The position numbers were made by a program, and so were the translations under genes. A stretch of DNA of 23,698 nt from a virus. The DNA lies in IMG/VR virus record IMGVR_UViG_3300047319_000378, positions 1 through 23,698 of that record; one strand, written 5' to 3'. Below, in pieces: positions 6,654 through 14,525 of this stretch. The number at the start of each line of letters is the position of its first letter. The stretch's first letter is position 1. A model generated the notes under the pieces. It was not told where the DNA came from. It made no database searches and worked only from the letters and a program-made list of their open reading frames with translations.

Positions 6654-7036
6654 AGCTTGATATGGCCGTCTATGTTCGCGTTCAGGAACGCGGCCTCGGC
6701 GCGCGCGAGCTCGCCGCGCCAGTCCGCGCGCGTGACGTTGCGCTGCACGCGGCCCGAATAGAGCTCGGGGATCGGGAAGACCTTCCAGACGATCGAGAAG
6801 CGCGGCAGCTGGCGGAACACGACCGTCCCGACCGTCAGGTTATAGACCGCGTCGGCCGGCACGCCGACCAGGAACCAGAAGAGCGAGATCACGTAGCGGG
6901 CGCGCGAGATCTTCACGCTCGCCGCGATCGTCCGCTTGTAGCCGGCGGCGACCATGAAGCCAGTAAAGACGACGAACGTCGTGAGCAAGACGACGAGCGC
7001 GGCGACGGCTGCCGCGACGGCATAGGCGTTCTGCAT
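6650..7036 (-). CDS. Membrane protein with N-terminal hydrophobic helix
   Basis: The product has 128 residues. A strong transmembrane segment covers about 5-31 (AVAAAVAALVVLLTTFVVFT). A second, moderately hydrophobic segment lies at about 48-68 (YVISLFWFLVGVPADAVYNL). The C-terminal half is soluble and ends in a charged helix. No family is recognised. It follows a presumed tail-appendage gene and is coupled by a 4-nt overlap to the nucleotidyltransferase-like gene. A role at the inner membrane, in exclusion or lysis, is possible but not shown. Confidence 0.6.
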   Translation of the reverse strand: MQNAYAVAAAVAALVVLLTTFVVFTGFMVAAGYKRTIAASVKISRARYVISLFWFLVGVPADAVYNLTVGTVVFRQLPRFSIVWKVFPIPELYSGRVQRNVTRADWRGELARAEAAFLNANIDGHIKL

Positions 7037-7052
7037 GGGGAAGGACTCCGGT

Positions 7053-7694
7053 TTAGGCGCCAGGCTGCGCGACGTAGATCGTGACGCTCGGCGTGCTCGT
7101 CTGTGACGCTTGCGACCAGCGCCACGCGCCGAAGCCGGCGGCGACTGGCGTCAGCGCGGTCCCGGTCGCGCTCTGCGACGTGAGCCCGGCCGGCGCCGCG
7201 ATCCAAGGCACATTCGCCTGAGCCGTCGCGACGTTCGGATCCGCCGGGCAGAGCTCAATGCTCCAAGTGCTCGTCCCGACTTGATTCGGGAAGAACGAAG
7301 CGCCGATCGTGGCGCCCGCGTTCAGCAGATAGCTCGCGCTCTTGATGACCGCCGAATAGCCGAGGTCGAACGTGTCGGCGCCGATCGTCGAGCTGATCGC
7401 GACGCTCGCGAGCGTCTTGTAGAACTTCGCGCTCGAGACGGTCGCCGATATGCCCGGCGCCGCGCGAGTCTCGGTCTGCGCCTTGCCGTCGGGATCCGTG
7501 CCGGTGATCGTCAGCGTCTTGCCGCTGTGATCGTTCGCCGTATTGTTCTTAATCGTGACCTGATGGCCGAGGCCGTCGGTCGGCTGCGCGGTCGGGATCC
7601 ACGGGCCCGCGCCGGTGACGCCGGCGGCGGCCGAGTTCGTCGCGGCCGCCATCGGAGCAAAAACGAACGGAGTATTAAGTAGCTGTGCGCCCAT
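7053..7694 (-). CDS. Probable virion appendage protein (beta-rich)
   Basis: The product has 213 residues, rich in Ala, Thr, Ser and Gly, with almost no charged helical parts. The run HQVTIKNNTANDHSGKTLTI, then GTDPDGKAQTET and TVSSAKFYKTLASVAIS, suggests beta-sandwich folding typical of secreted or virion surface proteins. It has no signal peptide. AGGAG lies 8 nt upstream of the ATG. Its position after the tail-tip genes suggests an adsorption-apparatus or decoration component. The exact family is not recognised. Confidence 0.6.
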   Translation of the reverse strand: MGAQLLNTPFVFAPMAAATNSAAAGVTGAGPWIPTAQPTDGLGHQVTIKNNTANDHSGKTLTITGTDPDGKAQTETRAAPGISATVSSAKFYKTLASVAISSTIGADTFDLGYSAVIKSASYLLNAGATIGASFFPNQVGTSTWSIELCPADPNVATAQANVPWIAAPAGLTSQSATGTALTPVAAGFGAWRWSQASQTSTPSVTIYVAQPGA

Positions 7695-7706
7695 TTGCGG
7701 AACTCC

Positions 7707-8123
7707 TCAGAGATTGAAAGGCGTTTTGACCTTAGAGCGGAGCGCCGCGATCTCGGCCTCAATCGACTGCAGCGCGGCACGCGCGGCCGCATTCGTCGGA
7801 TCGAGCGCGAGCTCGCGATGCGGTCGATGCTGCTTGCTCTCGAGCTCAGCGATCCGCGTCCGCGCGGCGCGGTCTTCTTCGGCAGCCGCGAGGCGCGAGC
7901 TCGGAACGAATTTCTCCGCCGCGTGCATCCAGGTATGGCCGTCGGGCGCTTCTCGGGGAACCGTCTTGCCGTCGACGACGCGCAACGTGACGTGATCGTG
8001 CTCGCCCTCGAGCGCGGCCGTCCCTTCCGGAAGATTCTCGCGAAGGAACGTCTCGTCTGAACCAGAGAGGCGGCGGCCAGTGAATAGGCCGGTCAGCGGT
8101 GTGTAGACGCTCCAGGTCTTCAT
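7707..8123 (-). CDS. Tail-appendage or fibre-region protein, coiled-coil C-terminus
   Basis: The product has 138 residues. It begins MKTWSVYTPLTGLFTGRRLS, resembling the start of many phage tail-fibre accessory proteins (W-x-hydrophobic-Y-x-x-x-TG-x-x-TG). A short beta region follows (HVTLRVVDGKTVPREAP), then a helical, charged C-terminal part (RLAAAEEDRAARTRIAELES) that looks like a coiled coil. The start at 8123 gives a 4-nt overlap with the upstream gene; an in-frame extension to 8225 shadows that gene. Function is inferred only from position after the tail tip. Confidence 0.6.
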   Translation of the reverse strand: MKTWSVYTPLTGLFTGRRLSGSDETFLRENLPEGTAALEGEHDHVTLRVVDGKTVPREAPDGHTWMHAAEKFVPSSRLAAAEEDRAARTRIAELESKQHRPHRELALDPTNAAARAALQSIEAEIAALRSKVKTPFNL

Positions 8124-8488
8124 ACCTTGACGAGCTTGATCTCGAGCAGCAGAGCTGAGAGTCCGTAGCTCCAAAATCCGCTGCTCGGACTCTGATGCGA
8201 GACTTCTTCGCTGCCGATCGGCCACGAAGCACCGCCGCCAGGATAGTCCATGACTAGATAAGCGACGGGCGCATAGCGGTCGATCGGTTCGGTATATCTA
8301 CGCACGCCGCCCGCCGTCGGACCGACGAACGCGCGCACGAGAATATCGGCTTCGTAGATGCCGCCGCTGCCTGGCGGCGCCGGGAATCCGGCATCGCGCG
8401 GCGCGGCGTTCGTGTAGAACGTCCCGCGAAACGTGCATAGCAGCTTGCCAGCGTTCGGGCTCGAGAATGATCCGGTTAAATGGCTCAT
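8120..8488 (-). CDS. Hypothetical tail-region protein
   Basis: The product has 122 residues, mostly beta-prone and rich in Gly, Pro and Tyr (GSFSSPNAGKLLCTFRGTFY, PVAYLVMDYPGGGASWPIG). It has no membrane segment, signal peptide or coiled coil. It starts 3 nt after the tail-tip stop and overlaps the next gene by 4 nt. That location fits a small virion or adsorption accessory protein. No family is recognised. Confidence 0.58.
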   Translation of the reverse strand: MSHLTGSFSSPNAGKLLCTFRGTFYTNAAPRDAGFPAPPGSGGIYEADILVRAFVGPTAGGVRRYTEPIDRYAPVAYLVMDYPGGGASWPIGSEEVSHQSPSSGFWSYGLSALLLEIKLVKV

Positions 8489-8491
8489 AGC

Positions 8492-10624
8492 TCAGCAGAA
8501 ATTGCAGTAGCCGACGCCGCTGCTATCGGAGAATGCCCAATTGTCGGTGACAGCGTTGGGATCGATCTGCGCCGTCGCGATGTTGCCGATCGGGCCGAAT
8601 TGGAGCTCGCGCACCGCAGCACCGAGTTCATAGAACGAAGAGTCGAGATAGAGTTTCGTATTCGGTGAGCCGATCGCGACCGATCGAAGCAACGTCTGAT
8701 TCTGGTAGTAGTTGACGGTAACGCCGTTATAGACGATCGAAAACTGATCGTCAGTCGTATAGCTACCGAGAGCGAGCACCGCGGCGCCGCTCTCGTAGAT
8801 CACGACGGTCCCCGCCTCCAGATAGATCGCGAAGTCAATGCTCGCGTAATAAGCGTCGGTGGTCGGATCAGAGTTCAGGCCGACCATTATGTGACTCGTT
8901 GTGTCGCCAGCCTTAAACTGGACGGTGCAGCGCGTGTACCAAACGTCCGAATAGACTTGCGCATCCCAGCCAGCGCCGGCGCCGGCCGTCTTGGTGAAGA
9001 TCCCCGCGGCACTGCGCGTGACGCCCGTGAAGAGCGGCGTCCAGTTCCAGCCATAGGCCGGCGGCTGCACGACCAGCTGAATGATCGCCGGCGGCGCCGC
9101 GATCGCGACCTCGGTCGCGCTCCACGTATAGAGTGACGTCGGCCCGGCCTCGAGCGTCAGATCGACGAGCGGGATCATGACTTGACGGCCCTGCGACACC
9201 TCGACCGTGTCGATCCGCAGCAAGACCTCGAGTACGCGCATCGTCTGCGCGCTGAGCCCGAAAGCTGCATGCGTGAGCTGCACGGTCTCGCCCGGCATGC
9301 AGCGCAGGCCATAAAGCGACGTCGTGACGGTGATCTTCTTCCCGGCCGCCTGCTTCTCGAGCTCGAGCTTCGCGATCCGCTGACAGCGCGCGCCGCCGTC
9401 ATAAACGCCGCCGGTATTGGTGGTATCAGCGACGGCTTGCAGATCGAGCGAGAGCATCCGCGGCGAGTTCGCGTCGGCGCCGGAGAGTGCGATCGGCGTA
9501 TAGGCGATTTCCGAGCCGAACTGCGTCAGCGAAGCGAAAGTTCCGGTCGCCGTGTCGAGCCGGCTTCCTTCGTCTTGCCATACCTCGTGCTGCAGCGGGC
9601 CGATGAAGAGCGAGTCATCGAGCGAGAGAGTCGGCGTGCGATAGGCGCCCGCGAAGAATCGCCACTTTGCGTCCGACACGATGAAGTCGCCGGCCATTGC
9701 TAATTCGAAATGGCGCTTTAGATCGCTCGGCGCCTGGCGCGGATCGAGAAGGACGTCGCACGTGTAACGCTTCTGAGCTCCGCCGGCGGCGAGCGTCACG
9801 TTCTCGTCGCAGACGTTCGCCTCGGCGATCACATTCGCCCAATCGAAGCGCGCGTCTGCTGCCCATCCGCCGGCGACGTTCACGCTATTGACCTTCACGC
9901 CACGCGCGAAATCGCAAAGACAAAGGACGTCGTTCTCGCTCCATGCCCACGTTGACGGCGTCGCCAGCCGATGCGATCCGGATCCGCCATTCGTGGAGTC
10001 GAGCCGCGGATCGTAGACCTTCCGACCCTTGACCAAGAATCTGAACTCGGGGATCGAGTTCATTCTCGACTCGTCAAAGGTGAGCTTGACGATCGCGTAG
10101 GCGAGGCCTCGAAGACGATGATTCGACGTCCAGACTCCCGAGAACACGCTCGTCAGCGTCGAGTCCGCCGTCTGCGAGTCGGTGCCCGTATAGGTGCGGA
10201 CGTTCATTAGCCCGACCCATGGATCCGCAGCCGTGCCGTTGACCGCGGTCACGTTGCCGCTGCCGTCGAGCGTGAGCGTCTTCTTATCGGCGACGACCGT
10301 CGTAACTGAATCGATCTCGTGCCCGGCGAGCACGATGACCATGTAGAGGTCTTGATTGTTGACGCCGGCGGCCTGGCGGAATCGCAAATAGCCGCCCGTA
10401 TATTTCGAGCCGTAGATGACTTCGCGGACGCCGATCGGATCGCCGGAGAGGGAGACCTCGCTCCCCATCGTCACAGGCGCTTTGAGCTTCGGCTTCGAGC
10501 TCGCCGAGATCAGCAGAGAGCCGCCGACGCGCAGCGCGGCGAGCGCCCATGGCGCCAAGGCCGGGAAGAAGAACGACGCGGCGAGCAGGCCGACGCCTGC
10601 GAGCAGCTTTGCCGTCTTGCTCAT
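8492..10624 (-). CDS. Tail tip / host-specificity protein (J-like central fibre)
   Basis: The product has 710 residues. The N-terminus has a hydrophobic stretch (about 5-40, LLAGVGLLAASFFFPALAPW) followed by GDPIGVREVIYGSKYTGGYL and LYMVIVLAGHEIDSV. This pattern is seen in tip-attachment proteins of the lambda J/TipJ type. The middle is beta-rich with a module around PGETVQLTHAAFGLSAQTMRV. The C-terminal 200 residues look like a carbohydrate-binding or jelly-roll-type domain and end close to GNIATAQIDPNAVTD, a common end region of tip proteins. It would form the distal fibre that contacts the receptor. It overlaps the upstream gene by 4 nt. It is shorter than lambda J (about 1,130 residues). 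Confidence 0.8.
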   Translation of the reverse strand: MSKTAKLLAGVGLLAASFFFPALAPWALAALRVGGSLLISASSKPKLKAPVTMGSEVSLSGDPIGVREVIYGSKYTGGYLRFRQAAGVNNQDLYMVIVLAGHEIDSVTTVVADKKTLTLDGSGNVTAVNGTAADPWVGLMNVRTYTGTDSQTADSTLTSVFSGVWTSNHRLRGLAYAIVKLTFDESRMNSIPEFRFLVKGRKVYDPRLDSTNGGSGSHRLATPSTWAWSENDVLCLCDFARGVKVNSVNVAGGWAADARFDWANVIAEANVCDENVTLAAGGAQKRYTCDVLLDPRQAPSDLKRHFELAMAGDFIVSDAKWRFFAGAYRTPTLSLDDSLFIGPLQHEVWQDEGSRLDTATGTFASLTQFGSEIAYTPIALSGADANSPRMLSLDLQAVADTTNTGGVYDGGARCQRIAKLELEKQAAGKKITVTTSLYGLRCMPGETVQLTHAAFGLSAQTMRVLEVLLRIDTVEVSQGRQVMIPLVDLTLEAGPTSLYTWSATEVAIAAPPAIIQLVVQPPAYGWNWTPLFTGVTRSAAGIFTKTAGAGAGWDAQVYSDVWYTRCTVQFKAGDTTSHIMVGLNSDPTTDAYYASIDFAIYLEAGTVVIYESGAAVLALGSYTTDDQFSIVYNGVTVNYYQNQTLLRSVAIGSPNTKLYLDSSFYELGAAVRELQFGPIGNIATAQIDPNAVTDNWAFSDSSGVGYCNFC

Positions 10625-11034
10625 GGAATCTCGAAGGCCGCGGCGACCTCGAGCGTTGGCCGGTAGGCGATGCCGTCGACCGCCAGGAACGCACTACGCT
10701 GCCCGAGGCAGATCCCGAGCGCCTCGACTGAGCCGGGCTCTTCCGGAGCGCGCAGGACGACGTCGCCGCGCTTGGCGAAGGCGAGGCCTACTTCGGGCCC
10801 GAGCGTCCCGCTGACGAGGTCACGGACGCTCGAGAAGCCGTCGCGCCGCATCCGCGCGTAAGCGACCTCGGCGGCGAGGCCGCGGTAGCCTTCCGGCAGC
10901 GGATCCCGATTCGTCATCGCGAGCACGACGTCGGCCGCGAACTGAAAGCAGGCGTACTCGTCGGAGAAGCCGCGCTCGGCCGCTCGCTCGATCTCCGCGT
11001 GTAAACGCTCCGGCCAGTCGAGACGTCGCGTCAT
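10621..11034 (-). CDS. DUF6950-like small tail protein
   Basis: The product has 137 residues. RLDWPERLHAEIERA, then YACFQFAADVVLAMTNRDPL, recalls the DUF6950 phage family, whose members share a W-x-x-x-DC-x-x-FAAD pattern related to the start of NlpC/P60-like tail peptidases. The Cys is kept but the preceding Asp is not, and no later catalytic His is obvious. If related, it is probably structural rather than enzymatic. The start at 11034 gives a 4-nt overlap with the upstream gene. It occupies the slot before the tail tip, where lambda has gpK. Confidence 0.68.
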   Translation of the reverse strand: MTRRLDWPERLHAEIERAAERGFSDEYACFQFAADVVLAMTNRDPLPEGYRGLAAEVAYARMRRDGFSSVRDLVSGTLGPEVGLAFAKRGDVVLRAPEEPGSVEALGICLGQRSAFLAVDGIAYRPTLEVAAAFEIP

Positions 11035-11711
11035 GGCTTGACGAGACCCGGCGGGCGATACGCGCCGCCCGTCAGCACGGTGTCGCCGTAGCTCGGATCT
11101 AAGTACGGATTCGGCGACGGGACGTAGCTGCCGCCGGGCGCCAGCGCGAGCGGCTTGCGGCCCCAAAAGATCGTCTCGTCCATCTTCGAGGCGAATTGAA
11201 GGCCGAGGTCGCCGGAAAAGAGCAGCTGCTGATGCGCGTCCGTGAGCGTGAAGTAGCGCGGCCGCTGCAGAAGAGAGAGCTCGGAACGTAGCCGGATCTG
11301 CAGGCTGCCGCTCGAGCCCGCGTCGTTGATCGTCGCGCCGTCGACGAAGCCGTGAAAGATCTCGTAAGCGTCGACGACCGAGAGCGGCGATGTCGCCATC
11401 GCGGCGATATACAACGACGCGTCTCGCCCGCGCGAATCATTCGTCGTGATCTCGTTGCGCAGCGTGTCGTCGAGATAATTCAGCGTCAGCAGGATGCCGA
11501 TGTCGGCCGGATCCACCGAGTCGGCGAACTTGTCGAATGTGCCCCACTTGCCAAGGCCGAGCCACGTCTGCGAATTCCACGAGATCGAGCCTTCGCCCGA
11601 CCACGCGTAGACGGCGCCGCCGAGGAGATTCAGATAGAGCAGAAAGGCGATGTTCGGAGTGGCCGAGCCGAGCGCCGTCTCGATCGTCGAGCTAAATCCA
11701 CGATCGGCCAT
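11031..11711 (-). CDS. Tail-tip hub-like protein
   Basis: The product has 226 residues. An N-terminal helix (ADRGFSSTIETALGS) precedes a beta-rich core (AFLLYLNLLGGAVYAWSGEG, SWNSQTWLGLGKWGTFD), then DDTLRNEITTNDSRGRDASL and DAYEIFHGFVDGATIND. Its place between a distal-tail-like protein and the tip complex corresponds to lambda gpL or the hub protein of other siphophages. The pattern of 'displacement then derivative' strands fits such proteins, but I cannot name a Pfam family with certainty. The gene begins directly after the previous stop codon. Confidence 0.62.
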   Translation of the reverse strand: MADRGFSSTIETALGSATPNIAFLLYLNLLGGAVYAWSGEGSISWNSQTWLGLGKWGTFDKFADSVDPADIGILLTLNYLDDTLRNEITTNDSRGRDASLYIAAMATSPLSVVDAYEIFHGFVDGATINDAGSSGSLQIRLRSELSLLQRPRYFTLTDAHQQLLFSGDLGLQFASKMDETIFWGRKPLALAPGGSYVPSPNPYLDPSYGDTVLTGGAYRPPGLVKP

Positions 11712-12305
11712 TTAGAGCGCCTCTTCGAAAGAGAGGCTGAAGACATGCAGACGGTTTTGATCGGGATCCTTCGCAGGGATCGACGTAAGCCGCAGAGTCA
11801 GCGCCGCGGCGGCGAACGTGACCACCGCGTTATCCGCCGGCGACGCGCGCAGAGCCGGCTTGAACTGCAGACCATTGACCTGGCCCGAGCCATTCGAAGT
11901 CGCGTCGGCCGTTAGGATCTTGTATTCGCTGCCGACCTGGAAATACTCGCCCGCCTTCGCGATGAGCGTCCCGTTCGGCAGGCCGTCGACGTTGAGCGTC
12001 GTGCCCGTCTGGCCCGCGCCGTTCACGAGGCACGTCGACTGCCCGCTCGTTACGCCGGGATTCATCGGATCGACGACCGTGAACGTCCCATAGATCCCGA
12101 CGGCCGCGAGGAAGGCCGTCATCGGCAGAGCTCTCAGCCAGTCGAGCGGCTCGGTCTCGAGTACGCCTTCCCAACGATCGGCCGTTCCGCCGGCGAGAGT
12201 GACGACCTGGCTTCTGCGTGTAAACAGGCTTTCGGTCCGCGCGACGTTCTCATTCAGCTGCAGCGAAAACCGCGTGACGCGAATTCCGGTCGGGAATGCC
12301 GACAT
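11712..12305 (-). CDS. Distal tail / minor tail protein
   Basis: The product has 197 residues. The order SLFTRRSQVVTLAGGTADRW, LPMTAFLAAVGIYGTFTVVD, CLVNGAGQTGTTLNVDGLPN and KAGEYFQVGSEYKILTADA is characteristic of a phage distal-tail protein family found just after the tape measure. It is inferred to form the ring that joins tail tube and tip. The N-terminal 120 residues and the C-terminal oligosaccharide-binding-like part are both present, so it seems complete. The gene starts 3 nt after the tape-measure stop. Confidence 0.72.
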   Translation of the reverse strand: MSAFPTGIRVTRFSLQLNENVARTESLFTRRSQVVTLAGGTADRWEGVLETEPLDWLRALPMTAFLAAVGIYGTFTVVDPMNPGVTSGQSTCLVNGAGQTGTTLNVDGLPNGTLIAKAGEYFQVGSEYKILTADATSNGSGQVNGLQFKPALRASPADNAVVTFAAAALTLRLTSIPAKDPDQNRLHVFSLSFEEAL

Positions 12306-12308
12306 GGT

Positions 12309-13493
12309 CTAGCGCTTCCCGCTCATGCGATTCGCGATCGCGCTATAGCTCTGAGTCGCCGCGATCCGCGCCGCCGTGCCGAGCGATTGATCCCACTGCG
12401 GCGGAAGCCCGGCGGCGACGTAGTTGTTGATCGTCATGCCGCCGCCGCGGACGGAATCCGTGACGAGCAGATTCCCCGCGCCAGCGAGCGAACCGCCGCC
12501 ACCCGCGCCGCCGCCAGTGAACAGGGATCCGAGGCCGCCCGCGCCGGTAAACCATCCTGCAATCGACTCGGCGAGCGGCTTGAAGACGGTGAGCTTCAGG
12601 ATGAGCTCGGCGAAGTCTTTCGCGAGACCTTTCACGGCCCCGCTCAGGTCTCCATCGAGGAGCGCTTGAATCCCGCGCGATTCGAACGACGCGGTGAACG
12701 TGTCGGCGAAGGCCTTCGCTTCCTTCTTCGCGGCCGCGAGTGCCGCGGCGAGCGCATCGGCCTCCGGAGTGAAGGCCGGCATCTGCCGGAGCTGCTCGCT
12801 CTTCGGGACCGTGATCTTCAGCGCGTTCTCGTCGAGGAGCTGCTCGTTACGATCCATTTCCGCGAAGCCGAGGTTTATATCGTCGAGCTTCTTGTTCAGC
12901 TCGTCGAGGCCCTTGAAGAGCGGCAGCTTCTCGACATCGAACGTCAGCGGCGCCGGCGCGTTCACCAAGGCGTCGCGCTTGGCGATCAGATCGTCGAGCT
13001 CCTTCTGCGCCTGCGCTCCCTTCGCGCCCTGCGTGAACGGATTCAACGGATTCGCGTTTGCATCCTTCGGCATCGAGTCGAGCGTTTTCTTCAGCGTGAG
13101 GATCTGCTCATTCAATGCTCGGATCTGCGAGTCCGCTCCGGTGTTCTCGCCGAGCCAGTCCTTCCAAAATTTCGCGGCCGTCTCGATCGATGGCGCGACC
13201 TTGGACAAGAGGTCGACGGAGAGATCGCCGAGCGAGTCGCCGAGGTCGTCGATCGCCTTCTTCGCGGTCACGATCGAGAACGCCGAGTCGGTGCCCATCT
13301 TCGCGGCGCGCTTCGCGACGGCGTCGAAGCCTTCGAGCAGCTTGTCGAAGCCGAACCCGCCGAGTACCGCCGTGCCGAGCCGGGTGATATCGCGGATCGG
13401 CCGCTCGAGCTCGTGCAGGTTGCGCGCGGCCGAGCGGATGGCGGCCGACGTCTCGTCGGTCGCGGTTATCCGGAATGAGGCGGTTGGATCCAT
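12309..13493 (-). CDS. Short tail tape measure protein
   Basis: The product has 394 residues and is predominantly helical. Early coiled-coil-like segments lead to an Ala/Lys-rich helix at about 255-285 (ALAAALAAAKKEAKAFADTF). A hydrophobic segment follows (GLAKDFAELILKLTVFKPLA), then a Gly-rich stretch (TGGGAGGGGSLAGAG) and a C-terminal tail. This order and its place right after the tail chaperone identify the tape measure, which sets tail length and is ejected with DNA. At about 0.15 nm per residue it predicts a tail of roughly 60 nm, short for a siphovirus. Its start lies inside the frameshifted chaperone extension, with AAGGA 9 nt upstream. Confidence 0.78.
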   Translation of the reverse strand: MDPTASFRITATDETSAAIRSAARNLHELERPIRDITRLGTAVLGGFGFDKLLEGFDAVAKRAAKMGTDSAFSIVTAKKAIDDLGDSLGDLSVDLLSKVAPSIETAAKFWKDWLGENTGADSQIRALNEQILTLKKTLDSMPKDANANPLNPFTQGAKGAQAQKELDDLIAKRDALVNAPAPLTFDVEKLPLFKGLDELNKKLDDINLGFAEMDRNEQLLDENALKITVPKSEQLRQMPAFTPEADALAAALAAAKKEAKAFADTFTASFESRGIQALLDGDLSGAVKGLAKDFAELILKLTVFKPLAESIAGWFTGAGGLGSLFTGGGAGGGGSLAGAGNLLVTDSVRGGGMTINNYVAAGLPPQWDQSLGTAARIAATQSYSAIANRMSGKR

Positions 13494-14037
13494 GCTGCGC
13501 GTTCCTTAGCGAGATAGGCGGCACACAGAGCGATCTCGGATTCGGTCCACTGCCAAACCTCGGCAGGCCGCACGCACCATCGCGCCGCGATCGCCAGGAC
13601 CGCGGCGAGGCCCGGATCCGTCGCTATTTTTTTTCGGCGGTCGCCAGAGTGACGCGGTTTTGGAAGAGCAGACTCGCGAGCTCGGCGATCGCCGCGGCCG
13701 GCGCTGTGAGCAGCGGAGCCGCGTGCGCGGGCCCGAACTTGAGCGATCCGTCGGCTTTGCGCGCACGCGCGATGACGATCTCGACGAGATCCTTCGCCGT
13801 CATGATGTCGCCCTTCTCGAGCTTGGACAGCACTTCATAGCGCTCGGCCGCCGTCATCGGATGGAAGTAATACACGCGGCCGAAGCCCTCGACGTCGGTC
13901 CACAAGAGTTCGCGCTGTTTCGCGAATCCTTGAAGGATCTCGTCCGCGGTGAGCTCCGGCAGCGCGCGACGCTCTGCGGCGATCTTCTCGGCGGCCGCGA
14001 GCTCGTCCTGAAATTTCGAGATTTGTGCGACGGTCAT
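13466..14037 (-). CDS. Tail assembly chaperone GT-like fusion made by -1 frameshift
   Basis: Reading the 0 frame from 14037 to the A8 tract (13634-13627), then slipping back one base, gives a fusion ending at TAA 13468-13466. The extension of about 54 residues (IATDPGLAAVLAIAARW, then PAEVWQWTESEIALCAAYLAK) is clearly protein-like. It has no start codon near its beginning. This matches the lambda G/GT design, in which a slippery site near the end of G adds a T domain needed to recruit the tail tube protein to the tape measure. The extension ends 28 nt inside the tape measure gene. Frameshift efficiency cannot be judged from sequence. Confidence 0.72.
13624..13635 (-). promoter_or_regulatory. 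Programmed -1 ribosomal frameshift site (A8 before stop)
   Basis: On the minus strand the sequence reads G-AAAAAAAA-TAG, with the 0-frame codons GAA AAA AAA TAG. A AAA AAA is a canonical -1 slippery heptamer, and here the stop codon occupies the next codon, which should promote pausing. Slipping opens a frame that continues to 13466. A small GC-rich stem just downstream (GGGCC/GGTCC around a 7-base loop) may stimulate it, but this stem is weak evidence. Confidence 0.72.
13624..14037 (-). CDS. Tail assembly chaperone G-like (0-frame product)
   Basis: The product has 137 residues. Helical segments (ISKFQDELAAAEKIAAERRA, LTADEILQGFAKQRELLW) precede VYYFHPMTAAERYEVLSKLE, an 'M-T-A-x-E' motif frequent in G-like tail chaperones. 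It ends E-K-K at an A8 run followed directly by TAG. G-like proteins coat the tape measure during tail assembly and are absent from the finished virion. The gene lies between tail tube and tape measure, overlapping the tube gene by 4 nt, exactly as expected. Its 3' end is the slippery site for the longer GT-like product. Confidence 0.8.
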   Translation of the reverse strand: MTVAQISKFQDELAAAEKIAAERRALPELTADEILQGFAKQRELLWTDVEGFGRVYYFHPMTAAERYEVLSKLEKGDIMTAKDLVEIVIARARKADGSLKFGPAHAAPLLTAPAAAIAELASLLFQNRVTLATAEKK

Positions 14038-14510
14038 GCGGCAGATACCTCGAGGACGGCGGTCGTGATCCAGAGAACGGCCTTCACGAGAATGACGCCG
14101 TCATTCGTGACGCTGTCGACGCGTAGGCTGCCGACTCGCGCGCGGAAGTAACGCTTCGTCGGGTTCGTCGAGATCTGGTCATTGAAGAGCACACGGAAAT
14201 TGAACTCGTCGAGCGCTTGGCTGACCGCCTGAAAGGCCGCCACCATCGCAGCCTGGCCGCCCTCGCCAGTCGTGTGCGCCCACACGATTTCCATGTCGCC
14301 AGCGTCCGCTGCGCCGCGCGCCTTGTTGACGCGGCCATCGGCGAGCGAGACGAACGTGACCTTATTCCGCTCGTCGCCGAACGCGCCGAGACTCTGCACG
14401 TTGCCGACGGGCGTGTATGTGTCGGTCTCGTAAGTCGCCTGATCGCCATTCGGGACAGCGAGCGTCGTGCCGATCGCGATCGAGGCGCCGGTGCCGGTTT
14501 TGATTGCCAT
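14034..14510 (-). CDS. Major tail tube protein
   Basis: The product has 158 residues. MAIKTGTGASIAIGTTLAVP and TYTPVGNVQSLGAFGDERNK, then VTFVSLADGRVNKARGAADA, follow the lambda gpV/TP901-like tail tube pattern: a beta-sandwich with a 'V-G-x-V' strand and a long loop that packs between subunits. It polymerises into hexameric rings forming the tail tube. It lies just before the frameshifted chaperone genes, the usual order. A strong AAGGAG lies upstream of the ATG and probably raises expression. Confidence 0.8.
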   Translation of the reverse strand: MAIKTGTGASIAIGTTLAVPNGDQATYETDTYTPVGNVQSLGAFGDERNKVTFVSLADGRVNKARGAADAGDMEIVWAHTTGEGGQAAMVAAFQAVSQALDEFNFRVLFNDQISTNPTKRYFRARVGSLRVDSVTNDGVILVKAVLWITTAVLEVSAA

Positions 14511-14525
14511 GTTTCCTTCGCTCCT

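Noticed and set aside
12387-13478. Plus-strand frame of 363 codons opposite the tape measure
   Set aside because: Arg/Glu/Val-rich antisense shadow with no ribosome site or recognisable domain.
13506-13766. 86-codon minus-strand frame across the tail chaperone end
   Set aside because: It lies in the other frame from the -1 extension and its product is Arg/Ser/Pro-rich with no fold-like pattern; the -1 frame is the convincing one.
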